DNA of 37,587 nt from an uncultured Alphaproteobacteria bacterium. Lineage in GTDB: Bacteria; Pseudomonadota; Alphaproteobacteria; CAAHEQ01; UBA3637. The stretch's first letter is position 1. Every line of letters starts with the position of its first letter. Location of the stretch: the NCBI GenBank assembly GCA_944391565.1, contig CALXUB010000031.1, forward strand, positions 1 through 37,587. The letters run 5' to 3'. The translations under genes were made by a program, and so were the position numbers. Below are positions 1 to 7,329 of this stretch, one piece after another. The notes under the pieces are model-generated. The model was not told the DNA's origin. It saw only the letters and a list, made by a program, of their open reading frames with translations, and searched no databases.

Positions 1-71
1 AAAAAAAGAAAAAAAAAAACTAATTTCAAACATTTAAAAAAAACAAAAAAAAAAAATAATTAAAAAAACTC

Positions 72-100
72 TTGCTTTACCCCCCCCCCCCCAATATACT
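72..100 (+). promoter_or_regulatory. Candidate phase-variable promoter of the pilin-like gene
   Basis: A -35-like TTGCTT (72-77) and a -10-like TATACT (95-100) are separated by exactly 17 nt, and 13 of those 17 are an uninterrupted run of C (80-92). Poly-A and poly-T tracts upstream (1-70) resemble an UP element. The start codon of the pilin-like gene follows at 200, leaving a leader of about 90 nt. Homopolymer C tracts between -35 and -10 switch surface-protein promoters on and off by changing the spacing, as known for Bordetella fim genes and Neisseria opc and porA. The boxes are read directly from the sequence; the switching is inferred. Confidence 0.65.
80..92. repeat. Poly-C homopolymer tract, 13 C
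   Basis: Thirteen consecutive C residues lie in an otherwise extremely A/T-rich region. It is the only C or G run of this length noticed in the window. Its position inside the promoter spacer makes tract-length variation likely to alter transcription of the downstream gene. Confidence 0.9.
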
Positions 101-199
101 ACAAAAAAAGAATAAAAAAATATGTAAAATAACCAAGAAACTCCGTTATTTTGCTTGCGAAAAATATTTAGAATACAAAAGATAAAACAGGGTATACAC

Positions 200-1822
200 A
201 TGAGAAAAAAAATTCTAGCAGCTTCTTTTACAGATCAAACCGGCAGAACGATTTTAGAAATGTTGAGCATACTTGTGATTGTCGGTGTCCTCAGTATTAC
301 AGCGTTAGTTGGTTTTACCTATGCCATGAATCGGCACAAGGCCAATGAAACCGTTCATGATGTGATGCTGCGTGCTTCCAATGTTCCCATGATTGATGAG
401 TTTTATGCCAAACGTACAGGTGATTACGAATGGACTTTTGCCGGATTGCCCGAAAATGGAAAGCAAGGCACTTTTTACACAATGCAGACACTGGTCTCTG
501 ATTTACCGGATTATTTATTTCGCGTAGTAGTTTCCGATGTGCCGAAACGTGTATGTTCTCAAATTATTCGTTTAAATCCGTCACATGTTGATGCTATTTA
601 TGTTGAGGCCGATGAAATAACAGATGAAATTTGTCCAAATGAAACAAACTCCATGGCCTTTTATTTCAAAGGTTTCAGTGATGAAACACAAAGCGATTTA
701 CCTGAAATACCGTCTTGTGAAAATATTGATTGCGGTCTTGGTTCTACCTGTGTTGAGGGTATCTGTGTTCCATGTACTGACGGCAGTGTATGCAACTGTC
801 CCAGCGGCACATGGAATACAACGGCACACTTATGCTGTGAGGAAGCGAACGAACCATCCGAAAGTGTTTGTTATACCTATGCTTTAGCTGATGCAGCGGA
901 TGGACAGTGCCCCGGCTATACCTTCACTTATCTTTCTGGACTTTGCGGAACAAACGGTTATTGCAATAATGGTGTCTGTACAGAATGCTCGGAAGACGAA
1001 CTTGCTTCTGAAGACGGATGTGAGATGATTCCATGCGAGCTGACCGATGATAATATTGCTTCAGCGACAACAGAATATTGCTGCACAAGCTTTGGAGGCG
1101 TATGGGAAAATGAAACATGCGCTTGCCCGGAAGGATACATATTTGACGCCGAAACGGATCAGTGCATCGAATCGGATGGACAATGCATCTATAACTATAA
1201 CAATCCGAACAGCATTCAAGTTTCTTATGCAGATTGTACTTACACAAATGTTATTATGGATGCCTCTCAAGAATCGTACGCGGATTGTATTTACAGCAAT
1301 GCCGACCCGGCAAGTGGAGAAACCTTATCCATGTCATCACAAATGTCATGCCCGTCCGGTCAATACTGTTATTTGAAATGGACAACGGACAGCTGTTCGT
1401 CTGAAACAGGAGCTTCAGGAGCAACCACGTTATACGGACGGTGTTTGCCACTGGATTCAACGAATGCATATTGTAAAAAACGGTCCGACGATAACCTGAA
1501 TATGTCAGCGACTCAATCCTGTCCGTCCGGTCAATACTGTTATTTGAAATGGACAACGGACAGCTGTTCGTCTGAAACAGGAGCTTCAGGAGCAACCACG
1601 TTATACGGACGGTGTTTACCACTGGATTCAACCAGCGCCTCTTGCCGAATTACATACAGCGCAAGTTTGGAATTAACAGCGATCCAATCATGCCCATCTA
1701 ATCAGTATTGTTATCTCAAATGGGCCGGAGAAAACTGTACGTCGGAGGTTAGTGCCAGCGGCGCAAATCCGTTCTATGGTGTTTGCCTGGAGTTGGATTC
1801 GACAAACGCGGTTTGTCCGTAA
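200..1822 (+). CDS. Pilin-like, cysteine-rich repeat surface protein
   Basis: This is a 540-residue protein. The ATG at 200 is preferred over the upstream ATG at 155 because it has AGGG about 8 nt upstream and starts directly with a type III (prepilin) signal. The leader MRKKILAASFTDQTG is followed by RTILE, so a prepilin peptidase would cut after Gly15 and leave Glu at +5, then a hydrophobic helix to about residue 40. Residues to about 170 look pilin-like. Residues about 175-320 are rich in Cys with EGF-like spacing (CGLGSTCVEGICVPC). Residues about 370-540 hold three 57-residue repeats with the pattern C-x5-C-x8-C-x15-C-x9-C. The protein is probably exported and anchored or assembled by a type IV pilus or type II secretion-like machinery; no such machinery is in the window. 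The ligand is unknown. Expression is probably phase variable. Confidence 0.8.
   Translation: MRKKILAASFTDQTGRTILEMLSILVIVGVLSITALVGFTYAMNRHKANETVHDVMLRASNVPMIDEFYAKRTGDYEWTFAGLPENGKQGTFYTMQTLVSDLPDYLFRVVVSDVPKRVCSQIIRLNPSHVDAIYVEADEITDEICPNETNSMAFYFKGFSDETQSDLPEIPSCENIDCGLGSTCVEGICVPCTDGSVCNCPSGTWNTTAHLCCEEANEPSESVCYTYALADAADGQCPGYTFTYLSGLCGTNGYCNNGVCTECSEDELASEDGCEMIPCELTDDNIASATTEYCCTSFGGVWENETCACPEGYIFDAETDQCIESDGQCIYNYNNPNSIQVSYADCTYTNVIMDASQESYADCIYSNADPASGETLSMSSQMSCPSGQYCYLKWTTDSCSSETGASGATTLYGRCLPLDSTNAYCKKRSDDNLNMSATQSCPSGQYCYLKWTTDSCSSETGASGATTLYGRCLPLDSTSASCRITYSASLELTAIQSCPSNQYCYLKWAGENCTSEVSASGANPFYGVCLELDSTNAVCP
1341..1822 (+). repeat. Tandem coding repeats, 171-nt period, three copies
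   Basis: Three in-frame copies of a 57-codon unit begin near 1341, 1512 and 1683. Copies one and two are almost identical at DNA level: 1352-1461 and 1523-1632 differ at one position in 110. The third is diverged in both DNA and protein but keeps all five Cys positions. A shorter degenerate 51-nt repeat (SYADCTYTN then SYADCIYSN) precedes them around 1220-1300. The near identity of copies one and two indicates a recent duplication or gene conversion. Confidence 0.9.
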
Positions 1823-1848
1823 TAAACATTTTCTTGTTCAATTAAAAA

Positions 1849-1876
1849 ATTCAGCTTCGATCAATCGAAGCTGAAT
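1849..1876 (-). terminator. Intrinsic terminator of the lectin-like gene
   Basis: A perfect 12-bp stem (1849-1860 with 1865-1876) has a 4-nt loop. On the minus strand it is followed directly by TTTTTT, so it serves the minus-strand gene ending at 1898. On the plus strand it is followed by A-rich DNA, so it is a poor terminator for the pilin-like gene. Confidence 0.8.
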
Positions 1877-1897
1877 AATAAAAAAGCTGCTAGAGGT

Positions 1898-2293
1898 CTA
1901 ATAACAAAAAGCGCAACGAGGAAAATCCCGGGTATGATCATTATAAACGGAACCGTTACTTAAATTGAGATAAAAAAAGTTAGAATTTCCGTAGGCTAAG
2001 CTCGACAACACCTCCCCGGATCCAACGCCGTTCAAGTTAGCACATTTTCCACTCCCCGTTGAACCGTCCCAAGCATTATTCGATCCGGTGTCCGGACACA
2101 TTTCTTCCATTGAAGCCAAATGACGGCCTTGTGCTTCACACCAAGTAGCCGCAGACCACCAATTCATAGTATTATTGCTTTTACAATAAACATGCCCGTT
2201 TTTGCCGGTAATTTCTGTCCCGGCTTCACACGCCGCCATGGCAGCAGATGCAAAAAAAAGACAAGTGCATGTTAAAAATAAAATTTTTTTCAT
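1898..2293 (-). CDS. Small secreted lectin-like protein
   Basis: This is a 131-residue protein. The start at 2293 is chosen over 2350 because AAGGAGAGGG sits just upstream and the protein then begins with a typical signal peptide (MKKILFLTCTCLFFASAAMA, cleaved before AC). The mature part opens with a C-type-lectin-like pattern, GHVYCKSNNTMNWWSAATWC then EAQGRHLASM, and has six further Cys or aromatic-rich positions including a terminal RCAFCY. The WWSAxxWCEAQ module is shared with the pseudogene at 23595-24247, where it sits behind a pilin-like leader. The present gene is therefore a stand-alone version of a domain that elsewhere is fused to a pilin-like stalk. Adhesin or carbohydrate binding is inferred, not shown. 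It has its own promoter and terminator. Confidence 0.7.
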   Translation of the reverse strand: MKKILFLTCTCLFFASAAMAACEAGTEITGKNGHVYCKSNNTMNWWSAATWCEAQGRHLASMEEMCPDTGSNNAWDGSTGSGKCANLNGVGSGEVLSSLAYGNSNFFYLNLSNGSVYNDHTRDFPRCAFCY

Positions 2294-2322
2294 ATTCCCT
2301 CTCCTTTTTATTCGTTTTTTCC

Positions 2323-2350
2323 ATTTTACAAAAAAGTATTTTCCTGTCAA
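2323..2350 (-). promoter_or_regulatory. Promoter of the lectin-like gene
   Basis: On the minus strand, TTGACA (2345-2350) and TAAAAT (2323-2328) are separated by 16 nt. This lies about 30 nt upstream of the chosen start at 2293, which supports that start over the one at 2350. Confidence 0.7.
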
Positions 2351-2437
2351 TGGGGCTTTTTCTTCTTTTATGAAAAAATTGAAAAAGCAATCATTTGACG
2401 CTTGCCTCTTTTTTCACAGAAACATATATTAAAATCA

Positions 2438-2466
2438 TTGACATTTTTTTTAAAAAAGTGTATAGA
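2438..2466 (+). promoter_or_regulatory. Promoter of rpoD
   Basis: TTGACA (2438-2443) and TATAGA (2461-2466) are separated by 17 nt, 36 nt upstream of the rpoD start. This is a near-consensus housekeeping promoter. Confidence 0.75.
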
Positions 2467-2502
2467 AAGGCGTTTAAGTACAACAACTATATATAAGGCA
2501 CC

Positions 2503-4596
2503 ATGATGAACTCAGAAGACGAAGATGATTTGATGACAGCCTATGACGAAGATGATGACGCACCGGCTGCGGAACAATCTTTAGGACCTGCTTTTGAAAA
2601 ATTGCTTGAAAAAGCAAAGGAACGCGGCATCGTCACTGTGGACGAAGTTGGCGACGCCATCCCTCCCGACATGGGGCCGGAAGCGATTGAAGAAGCTATG
2701 GCTATTCTGTCCAGCCATGAAATCACCGTCTCGGATAAAGAAGATTTAGAAGACACAATCGTCGAAAAAGAACCCGGGGATGAAGAAGAAACCGAAGAAG
2801 ATGCTTTGGCTTTGGGCCGCACTAATGATCCTGTGCGCATGTACTTGCGGGAAATGGGAATTGTTGAGCTGTTGACTCGCGAAGGCGAAATTGCCATTGC
2901 AAAACGAATCGAAGCCGGTTGGAATGTCATGATGGGCGGTCTGTCCGAAAGCGCCATGACAATGAAAGCTTTAATGGGGTGGCATAACGCTTTGTTGACC
3001 GGCGATATGTTGTTGCGTGACATTATTGACTTAGAAGCAACCTACGAAGCCGACCCTTCCAAAAAAGCTTTGTTAGCCGCAATTGAAAAAAAAGAAGAAG
3101 CGGCTCTTGAAACCCCTGCTCCGGTCAAAGCTCAGCCTGAAGAAGAACAACAGGAACCGGTAGTCGAAGAGGATGAAGAAGAATTCGAAGATGAAGATTT
3201 TGAAGACGAAGAAAACGACGATGATGAGGAATTAGGCGAAGAGGATACCGAAGATCCTATCGACGATGAAGAAGAGGAAGAAACCGTCGAAGAAGAAGAA
3301 TATGATGAAGAAGAAGACGGTAGCTCTTACTCTTTGCGTCAAATGGAAGAAGCTTTACTGCCTCAGATTCTTGAAACACTTGAAAAAATCACAAAAACAT
3401 ACGCCAAGTTAAAAAAGCTGCAAAATATCCGAATCGATTACTTGTTGAAGGGGAAAGACGTCCCTGTAGAGACCGAAGACAAATATCAAAAAATTCACTT
3501 GGAAATGATTGAATTGTTGAAAGAAATTCACTTCAATCCTTCCCGCATTGAACAACTGATCGAACAAATCAATGACGTCAATAAACGCTTAATGATGCTG
3601 GAAGGCAAACTTTTGCGCCTGGCGACGAATTCTAAAATTAAACGTGAAGATTTCCTGGATTTTTATCGTGAAACCGAAATGAACCCCGACTGGCGCAAAG
3701 CTGCAGCCAAACGTTCCGGAAAAGCTTGGAAAAACTTTATTGAAAAATATGCGGATGAAGTCGATGATATTCGCTTTGCCATCTCCAGTCTGGCTTCTGA
3801 AACTCAAATGCCCATTGTTGAATATCGCCGAATTGTCAATACTGTCAAGAAAGGTGAACAAGAAACGAATCGAGCCAAACGAGAAATGATTGAAGCTAAC
3901 TTGCGGTTGGTGATTTCCATTGCAAAAAAATATACAAACCGCGGACTTCAATTTCTGGACCTTATTCAAGAAGGGAATATCGGATTAATGAAGGCGGTTG
4001 ATAAATTTGAATATCGTCGTGGATATAAGTTTTCAACTTATGCTACCTGGTGGATCAGACAAGCTATTACCCGTTCCATTGCGGATCAAGCCAGAACGAT
4101 TCGTATTCCGGTTCATATGATTGAAACAATTAATAAATTAGTCCGTACGGGACGACAAATGCTTCATGAAGGTGGACAAGAACCAACACCGGAAGAATTA
4201 GCTGCAAAACTGAACATGCCACTTGAAAAAGTTCGTAAAGTGATGAAAATTGCCAAAGAACCTATCAGTTTGGAAACACCCGTCGGAGATGAAGAAGACA
4301 GCCACTTAGGCGATTTTATTGAAGATAAAAGCACGATTCAACCTCTGGATGCTGCAATTCAATCTAACCTGCGCCAGGCTTGTTCGGCAGTTTTATCAAC
4401 ATTAACGCCTCGTGAAGAACGTGTTTTGCGTATGCGATTCGGTATCGGAATGACATCTGACCACACTTTGGAAGAGGTCGGTCAACAATTTTCTGTGACA
4501 CGCGAACGTATTCGTCAAATTGAAGCAAAGGCTTTGCGGAAACTTAAACATCCGAGTCGTTCCAAAAAATTACGGACGTTCCTGGATAATTCATAG
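2503..4596 (+). CDS. rpoD: RNA polymerase primary sigma factor (sigma-70)
   Basis: This is a 697-residue protein, longer than most RpoD proteins. Region 1.1 (about residues 28-80), region 1.2 ([20 protein letters not shown], about 108-127), a long non-conserved region, then regions 2, 3 and 4 are all present. Region 2 shows the core-binding and -10 recognition helix ([20 protein letters not shown]). Region 4 shows the -35 recognition helix-turn-helix ([20 protein letters not shown]). Within the non-conserved region, about residues 205-275 are almost continuous Glu/Asp, which accounts for the extra length. The start at 2503 follows a weak AAGG; Met2 is equally possible. Several promoters in the window match the TTGACA / TATAAT specificity expected of this factor. 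Confidence 0.97.
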   Translation: MMNSEDEDDLMTAYDEDDDAPAAEQSLGPAFEKLLEKAKERGIVTVDEVGDAIPPDMGPEAIEEAMAILSSHEITVSDKEDLEDTIVEKEPGDEEETEEDALALGRTNDPVRMYLREMGIVELLTREGEIAIAKRIEAGWNVMMGGLSESAMTMKALMGWHNALLTGDMLLRDIIDLEATYEADPSKKALLAAIEKKEEAALETPAPVKAQPEEEQQEPVVEEDEEEFEDEDFEDEENDDDEELGEEDTEDPIDDEEEEETVEEEEYDEEEDGSSYSLRQMEEALLPQILETLEKITKTYAKLKKLQNIRIDYLLKGKDVPVETEDKYQKIHLEMIELLKEIHFNPSRIEQLIEQINDVNKRLMMLEGKLLRLATNSKIKREDFLDFYRETEMNPDWRKAAAKRSGKAWKNFIEKYADEVDDIRFAISSLASETQMPIVEYRRIVNTVKKGEQETNRAKREMIEANLRLVISIAKKYTNRGLQFLDLIQEGNIGLMKAVDKFEYRRGYKFSTYATWWIRQAITRSIADQARTIRIPVHMIETINKLVRTGRQMLHEGGQEPTPEELAAKLNMPLEKVRKVMKIAKEPISLETPVGDEEDSHLGDFIEDKSTIQPLDAAIQSNLRQACSAVLSTLTPREERVLRMRFGIGMTSDHTLEEVGQQFSVTRERIRQIEAKALRKLKHPSRSKKLRTFLDNS

Positions 4597-4687
4597 TGTT
4601 GTCTTGGAGACATTTTAAAAATAAGTTTTAATTAAAATAAAAAAGTTGCTTTTTTATAAAATTTGATTAAAATGTTGTCAATTTATT

Positions 4688-4764
4688 GGGTCTGTAGCTC
4701 AGTTGGTTAGAGCTGGGTGCTCATAACACTCTGGTCGGGGGTTCGAGTCCCTCCGGACCCACCA
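4688..4764 (+). tRNA. tRNA with CAT anticodon (Met elongator or lysidine-type Ile)
   Basis: This is a complete 77-nt cloverleaf with encoded CCA. The acceptor stem is GGGTCTG with CGGACCC (one T-G pair), the D arm is GCTC/GAGC, the anticodon stem is GGGTG/CACTC with loop CTCATAA (anticodon 4722-4724), and the T arm contains GTTCGAGTC. The 1-72 pair is a normal G-C and the anticodon stem lacks the GGG/CCC run, so it is not the initiator. A CAT anticodon can be Met or, after lysidine modification, Ile (AUA); the sequence alone does not settle this. A possible promoter (TTGCTT, then TAAAAT near 4669) lies just upstream. Confidence 0.93.
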
Positions 4765-4771
4765 AACAAAA

Positions 4772-4797
4772 AAAACACTCCGTTTGCGGAGTGTTTT
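4772..4797 (+). terminator. Terminator of the tRNA gene
   Basis: A perfect 11-bp stem (4772-4782 with 4787-4797) has the 4-nt loop TTTG, and the U-rich 3' arm ends in TTTT. It lies 7 nt after the CCA end of the tRNA. From here to 4975 no gene or clear structure was found. Confidence 0.85.
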
Positions 4798-4975
4798 CTG
4801 CTTATAGTCCTTTGAACGTCTCCCCTTCTCAGTTTTTTAATCAAGGCCTCCAGTTGTATTTTACCCTCTTTCTCGGGCCTTTTTTAAAAAACTTTAAATT
4901 TGGTTTGTTCTTTGAAATGCCTGTTTCGAACACCCCCCAATAAAAAATTTTCTAACTGACAGTTTTTAAAAAAGA

Positions 4976-5003
4976 TTGACAAATAACTTAAAAAATATAT
5001 GAT
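4976..5003 (+). promoter_or_regulatory. Promoter of the proline-rich secreted protein
   Basis: TTGACA (4976-4981) and TATGAT (4998-5003) are separated by 16 nt, with the start codon at 5029 preceded by a strong AAAGGAGG. It implies a short leader and excludes the upstream ATG at 4999 as a start. Confidence 0.7.
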
Positions 5004-5028
5004 TAAAATACATTTAAAGGAGGTTTTC

Positions 5029-5433
5029 ATGAAACAAAAAAATACTTTATTATTAACCGGCTTAATGGCCTTAGCAGCATTAGCTCCGCTTTCGGCTCAA
5101 GCACATGATCCAAGGTATCATGACGGTGTCCGATTAGCAACAGACATCGTCAATTTAATCGGCACGTCTTTGTATTGGACGACAAGAGTTATTGACACAA
5201 GACCGCCAGTTGTCATTCGGACCGCTCCTATTGTGGCGCCAGCGCCTGTTATCATTCAAGAACCTGTTGTTATTTTACCACCTCCGGTTTATGTTCCTGT
5301 TCGTCCGCGTTATATGCCACCGCCGCCGCGCTACATTCCTCCCAGACCTCGGTTTGAGCCACCACGCCGCGGACCGCATCATGCTCGACCGATGATGCCT
5401 TATGGTGGTCGTCTTGGTCGTGGCGGTTGGTAA
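5029..5433 (+). CDS. Secreted proline-rich protein of unknown function
   Basis: This is a 134-residue protein. The start at 5029 has the best Shine-Dalgarno sequence in the region (AAAGGAGG, 7 nt spacing). The signal peptide runs to about residue 22 (LSAQA, cleaved before HDP). The next segment (DGVRLATDIVNLIGTSLYWT) may form a short amphipathic helix. The C-terminal half is Pro/Arg rich with runs such as PPPRYIPPRPRFEPPRRGP and ends in a Gly/Arg tail. This composition suits a periplasmic or envelope-spanning extended protein with positive charge. I do not recognise a family. It is monocistronic, with its own promoter and terminator. Confidence 0.65.
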   Translation: MKQKNTLLLTGLMALAALAPLSAQAHDPRYHDGVRLATDIVNLIGTSLYWTTRVIDTRPPVVIRTAPIVAPAPVIIQEPVVILPPPVYVPVRPRYMPPPPRYIPPRPRFEPPRRGPHHARPMMPYGGRLGRGGW

Positions 5434-5434
5434 A

Positions 5435-5459
5435 AAAGAGGGAGCCATTCCCTCTTTTT
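5435..5459 (+). terminator. Terminator of the proline-rich protein gene
   Basis: A 9-bp stem AAAGAGGGA (5435-5443) pairs with TCCCTCTTT (5449-5457) around loop GCCAT, followed by TT. It ends 10 nt before the next start codon, so the YjbR-like gene depends on readthrough or on a promoter I could not identify. Confidence 0.8.
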
Positions 5460-5469
5460 ATGCAATAAA

Positions 5470-6138
5470 ATGTTTGAGTCGTTTTTTTACAATAAAAAGG
5501 TTAATCAAGAAAAACTAAATCGGTTTGGTTTTGTTTTTCATGATGGTCGATACTCATACTCAACACTGCTTTTGGATAATCAGTTTCGATTGGAGATCAT
5601 CATTACAGAGCAAGAAAAAATTGACACCCGTTTAATTGATCTTGAGACAAATGAGGACTATATCCTTTATAAAATTGAAAACACTACCAGTTCTTTCATA
5701 GTTAAAATCAGGCAAGAAATTCAAAAAGTTTTACAAGAAATCAGCAATTTTTGTTTTGAAACAAGCGTCTTTAAAAGTGAACTTTCTACACGCATTATCC
5801 AATATATAAATGAAAAATACGGTGACACATTGGCTTTTTTGTGGGAACGCTTTCCGAATAATGCTGTTTGGCGCAGAAAAGATAATAAAAAATGGTATGG
5901 AGCTCTCTTAACTATTCCTAAGTCAAAGCTAGGCTTTAAAAACAATAATCTTATTGAAATCCTCGATCTAAGAGCTCATCCTGAAGATATTATTCGACTT
6001 GTGGATAAACAAAGATATTTTCCGGGTTATCACATGAATAAAAAACATTGGATAACGATTTGTTTAGACAATTCTCTTCCTTTTGAAGAAATTTGTTTTC
6101 GAATTGATGAGAGTTATCGTCTTGCCGGCCGAAAATGA
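5470..6138 (+). CDS. MmcQ/YjbR-family protein with an N-terminal extension
   Basis: This is a 222-residue protein. The C-terminal half (about residues 115-218) matches the MmcQ/YjbR fold: NAVWRRKDNKKWYGALL, then LDLRAHPEDI, then PGYHMNKKHWITICLD and a final DESYRLA helix. These are the characteristic positions of this CyaY-like DNA-binding-type family, and single-domain members are about 110-120 residues. The first 110 residues form an additional domain I cannot name. There is no good ribosome-binding site before the ATG at 5470, so the true start is uncertain. The physiological role of the family is poorly defined. Confidence 0.75.
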   Translation: MFESFFYNKKVNQEKLNRFGFVFHDGRYSYSTLLLDNQFRLEIIITEQEKIDTRLIDLETNEDYILYKIENTTSSFIVKIRQEIQKVLQEISNFCFETSVFKSELSTRIIQYINEKYGDTLAFLWERFPNNAVWRRKDNKKWYGALLTIPKSKLGFKNNNLIEILDLRAHPEDIIRLVDKQRYFPGYHMNKKHWITICLDNSLPFEEICFRIDESYRLAGRK

Positions 6139-6193
6139 TCATTTTTAAAATAAACCTCTCCTTTTGTTTAAATTGTTAAAAGAACTTGTTATG

Positions 6194-6219
6194 CCCATTT
6201 AAAAAAGTGGGTCTTTTTT
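6194..6219 (+). terminator. Terminator after the YjbR-like gene
   Basis: CCCATTT (6194-6200) pairs with AAGTGGG (6205-6211, one T-G pair) around a short A-rich loop, followed by TCTTTTTT. It is a modest stem but has a good U tract and separates the YjbR-like gene from the GNAT gene. Confidence 0.6.
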
Positions 6220-6238
6220 AAAAATAAGGGAGAATAGA

Positions 6239-6730
6239 ATGGAAATCAGACAAATTAAACCTTCAGATAGCAAAGCTTTTGTTCAATTTTATCAAGAGCT
6301 GGTATCACAAACCGACTATTTATTGTTTACACCGGAAGAAACAAGCCAAAAAGCTTCACAAGAAGCCTCTTTTATAAAAAAATACGATGATTATAAACAG
6401 GTATTTGTCGCTTTGGAAGAAGATAAGATTGTCGGTTATTTAGGTATTGGCAGAAGCCATTTATCAAAGCTCAGCCATGTGGCCAAGTTTACTGTCGGTG
6501 TTTTAGAAGATCATAAACGCCAAGGTATTGCGACAAAACTTATTCAGTTTGCTGAAAAATGGGCAAAAGAGAGAGGTATTAAACGATTGGAATTAACTGT
6601 AATAACAAAAAACAAACCGGCTGTTGCCTTATTTCAAAAGACCGGTTTTAAAGAAGAAGGAACTCGAAAAAAATCTATGAAATTAGAAGAAAAGTATTTT
6701 GATGAGTTTTTAATGGCAAAAACTCTTTAA
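6239..6730 (+). CDS. GNAT-family N-acetyltransferase
   Basis: This is a 163-residue protein, a normal size for a GNAT enzyme. Motif A is clear: FTVGVLEDHKRQGIATKLIQ, with the acetyl-CoA pyrophosphate-binding R-Q-G-I-A-T at about residues 94-99. The following strand (RLELTVITKNKPAVALFQKT) and GFKEEGTR are the typical motif B region. The general layout resembles the RimI/RimL-like or YhhY-like acetyltransferases; the substrate cannot be told from sequence. The start at 6239 has AGGGAGA upstream. It is flanked by terminators on both sides, so it is probably monocistronic. Confidence 0.85.
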   Translation: MEIRQIKPSDSKAFVQFYQELVSQTDYLLFTPEETSQKASQEASFIKKYDDYKQVFVALEEDKIVGYLGIGRSHLSKLSHVAKFTVGVLEDHKRQGIATKLIQFAEKWAKERGIKRLELTVITKNKPAVALFQKTGFKEEGTRKKSMKLEEKYFDEFLMAKTL

Positions 6731-6745
6731 GTTTTAAAATGATAA

Positions 6746-6770
6746 AAAAGCCGGTTTTAAACCGGCTTTT
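6746..6770. terminator. Bidirectional terminator between converging units
   Basis: A near-perfect palindrome with arms AAAAGCCGGTTT and AAACCGGCTTTT lies between the plus-strand GNAT gene and the minus-strand yfdV remnant. It has U tracts on both strands, so it can end both transcripts. Confidence 0.85.
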
Positions 6771-6773
6771 CCT

Positions 6774-7097
6774 TTATCCTGCGATTAAGCGAGATAACCA
6801 AATCCACAAAGGTGCCGTTGCCATAAATAAAAAAGTGCTGACAGCCAAAGAAGATGTTCCCGTTCTGACATATGTCTGAAATCGGCTGCCGATAATAATT
6901 CCCGAAAATACCGGAGGCAATGCACCGCACAAAACCAACATTTGCAGTTTTTGAGCGCCAACACCAAATAAAAGGCCGATTATAAGCATGGCGGCCGGCA
7001 TTAAAATTAACTTCATAAATGTATTAAAAAAGATTTCCGTGTTAAATTCGAACTTATTGGCCGACAAAGTTATGCCGGCGGCAAAAACGGCTATCCG
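6774..7097 (-). pseudogene. yfdV: 3' remnant of a yfdV-like AEC-family transporter gene
   Basis: The last ~106 codons of an auxin-efflux-carrier-type permease remain, beginning at [17 protein letters not shown] and ending [13 protein letters not shown]. The segment [24 protein letters not shown] and [10 protein letters not shown] closely resembles the C-terminus of E. coli YfdV as I remember it (about 314 residues). Roughly the first 200 codons are missing. The reading frame joins the oxc remnant out of frame at about 7091-7100, so no functional fusion is made. A TTG at 7065-7067 could in principle start a 97-residue membrane peptide but has no clear ribosome-binding site. In E. coli yfdV lies directly downstream of oxc, which fits a local deletion rather than a chance junction. 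Confidence 0.85.
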
Positions 7098-7303
7098 CTG
7101 ATGGCTGCTGCATTACCGGCAGACTGTTCATGACGAAATCCGATATAACGTATGCCCTCTTCTTGTGCATGACGCGCTAAATCCGTCACCGGAATACCGA
7201 CAACACCGTATATCGTGTCGATGTGATTACGCTTCAAAGCTTGAACCATCAAACGCATGCCATCCGTTAAATTGGCATTAGATTGTGTTTGCTCTGGTGT
7301 CAT
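7091..7303 (-). pseudogene. oxc: 5' remnant of oxc, oxalyl-CoA decarboxylase
   Basis: Only 70 codons remain of a gene whose family length is about 565 residues. The fragment has a good start (ATG with AGGAGAAGG upstream) and the conserved N-terminal thiamine-diphosphate-enzyme segment: NHIDTIYGVVGIPVTDLARH, then [17 protein letters not shown], including the Glu of HEQSAG that activates the cofactor. It stops at TAG right after AISG, where sequence switches to the yfdV remnant in another frame. It lacks the oxalyl-CoA-binding and most cofactor-binding parts, so it cannot be active. It lies 26 nt downstream of frc, the normal operon order for oxalate catabolism. Confidence 0.9.
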
Positions 7304-7329
7304 TTGTGTCCTTCTCCTATCTAAGTCAG

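Noticed and set aside
1341-1822. Tandem repeats considered as a CRISPR-like array
   Set aside because: The units are 171 nt, in frame, protein coding and without spacer structure; no cas genes are near.
4688-4764. The CAT tRNA as the initiator tRNA
   Set aside because: It has a normal G-C first pair and lacks the GGG/CCC anticodon-stem run.
4933-4938. A six-C run upstream of the proline-rich protein gene as a second phase-variation tract
   Set aside because: It is short and lies outside the promoter, which is at 4976-5003.
7067-7303. oxc and yfdV remnants as a functional fusion protein
   Set aside because: They are in different frames and oxc ends at a TAG at the joint.
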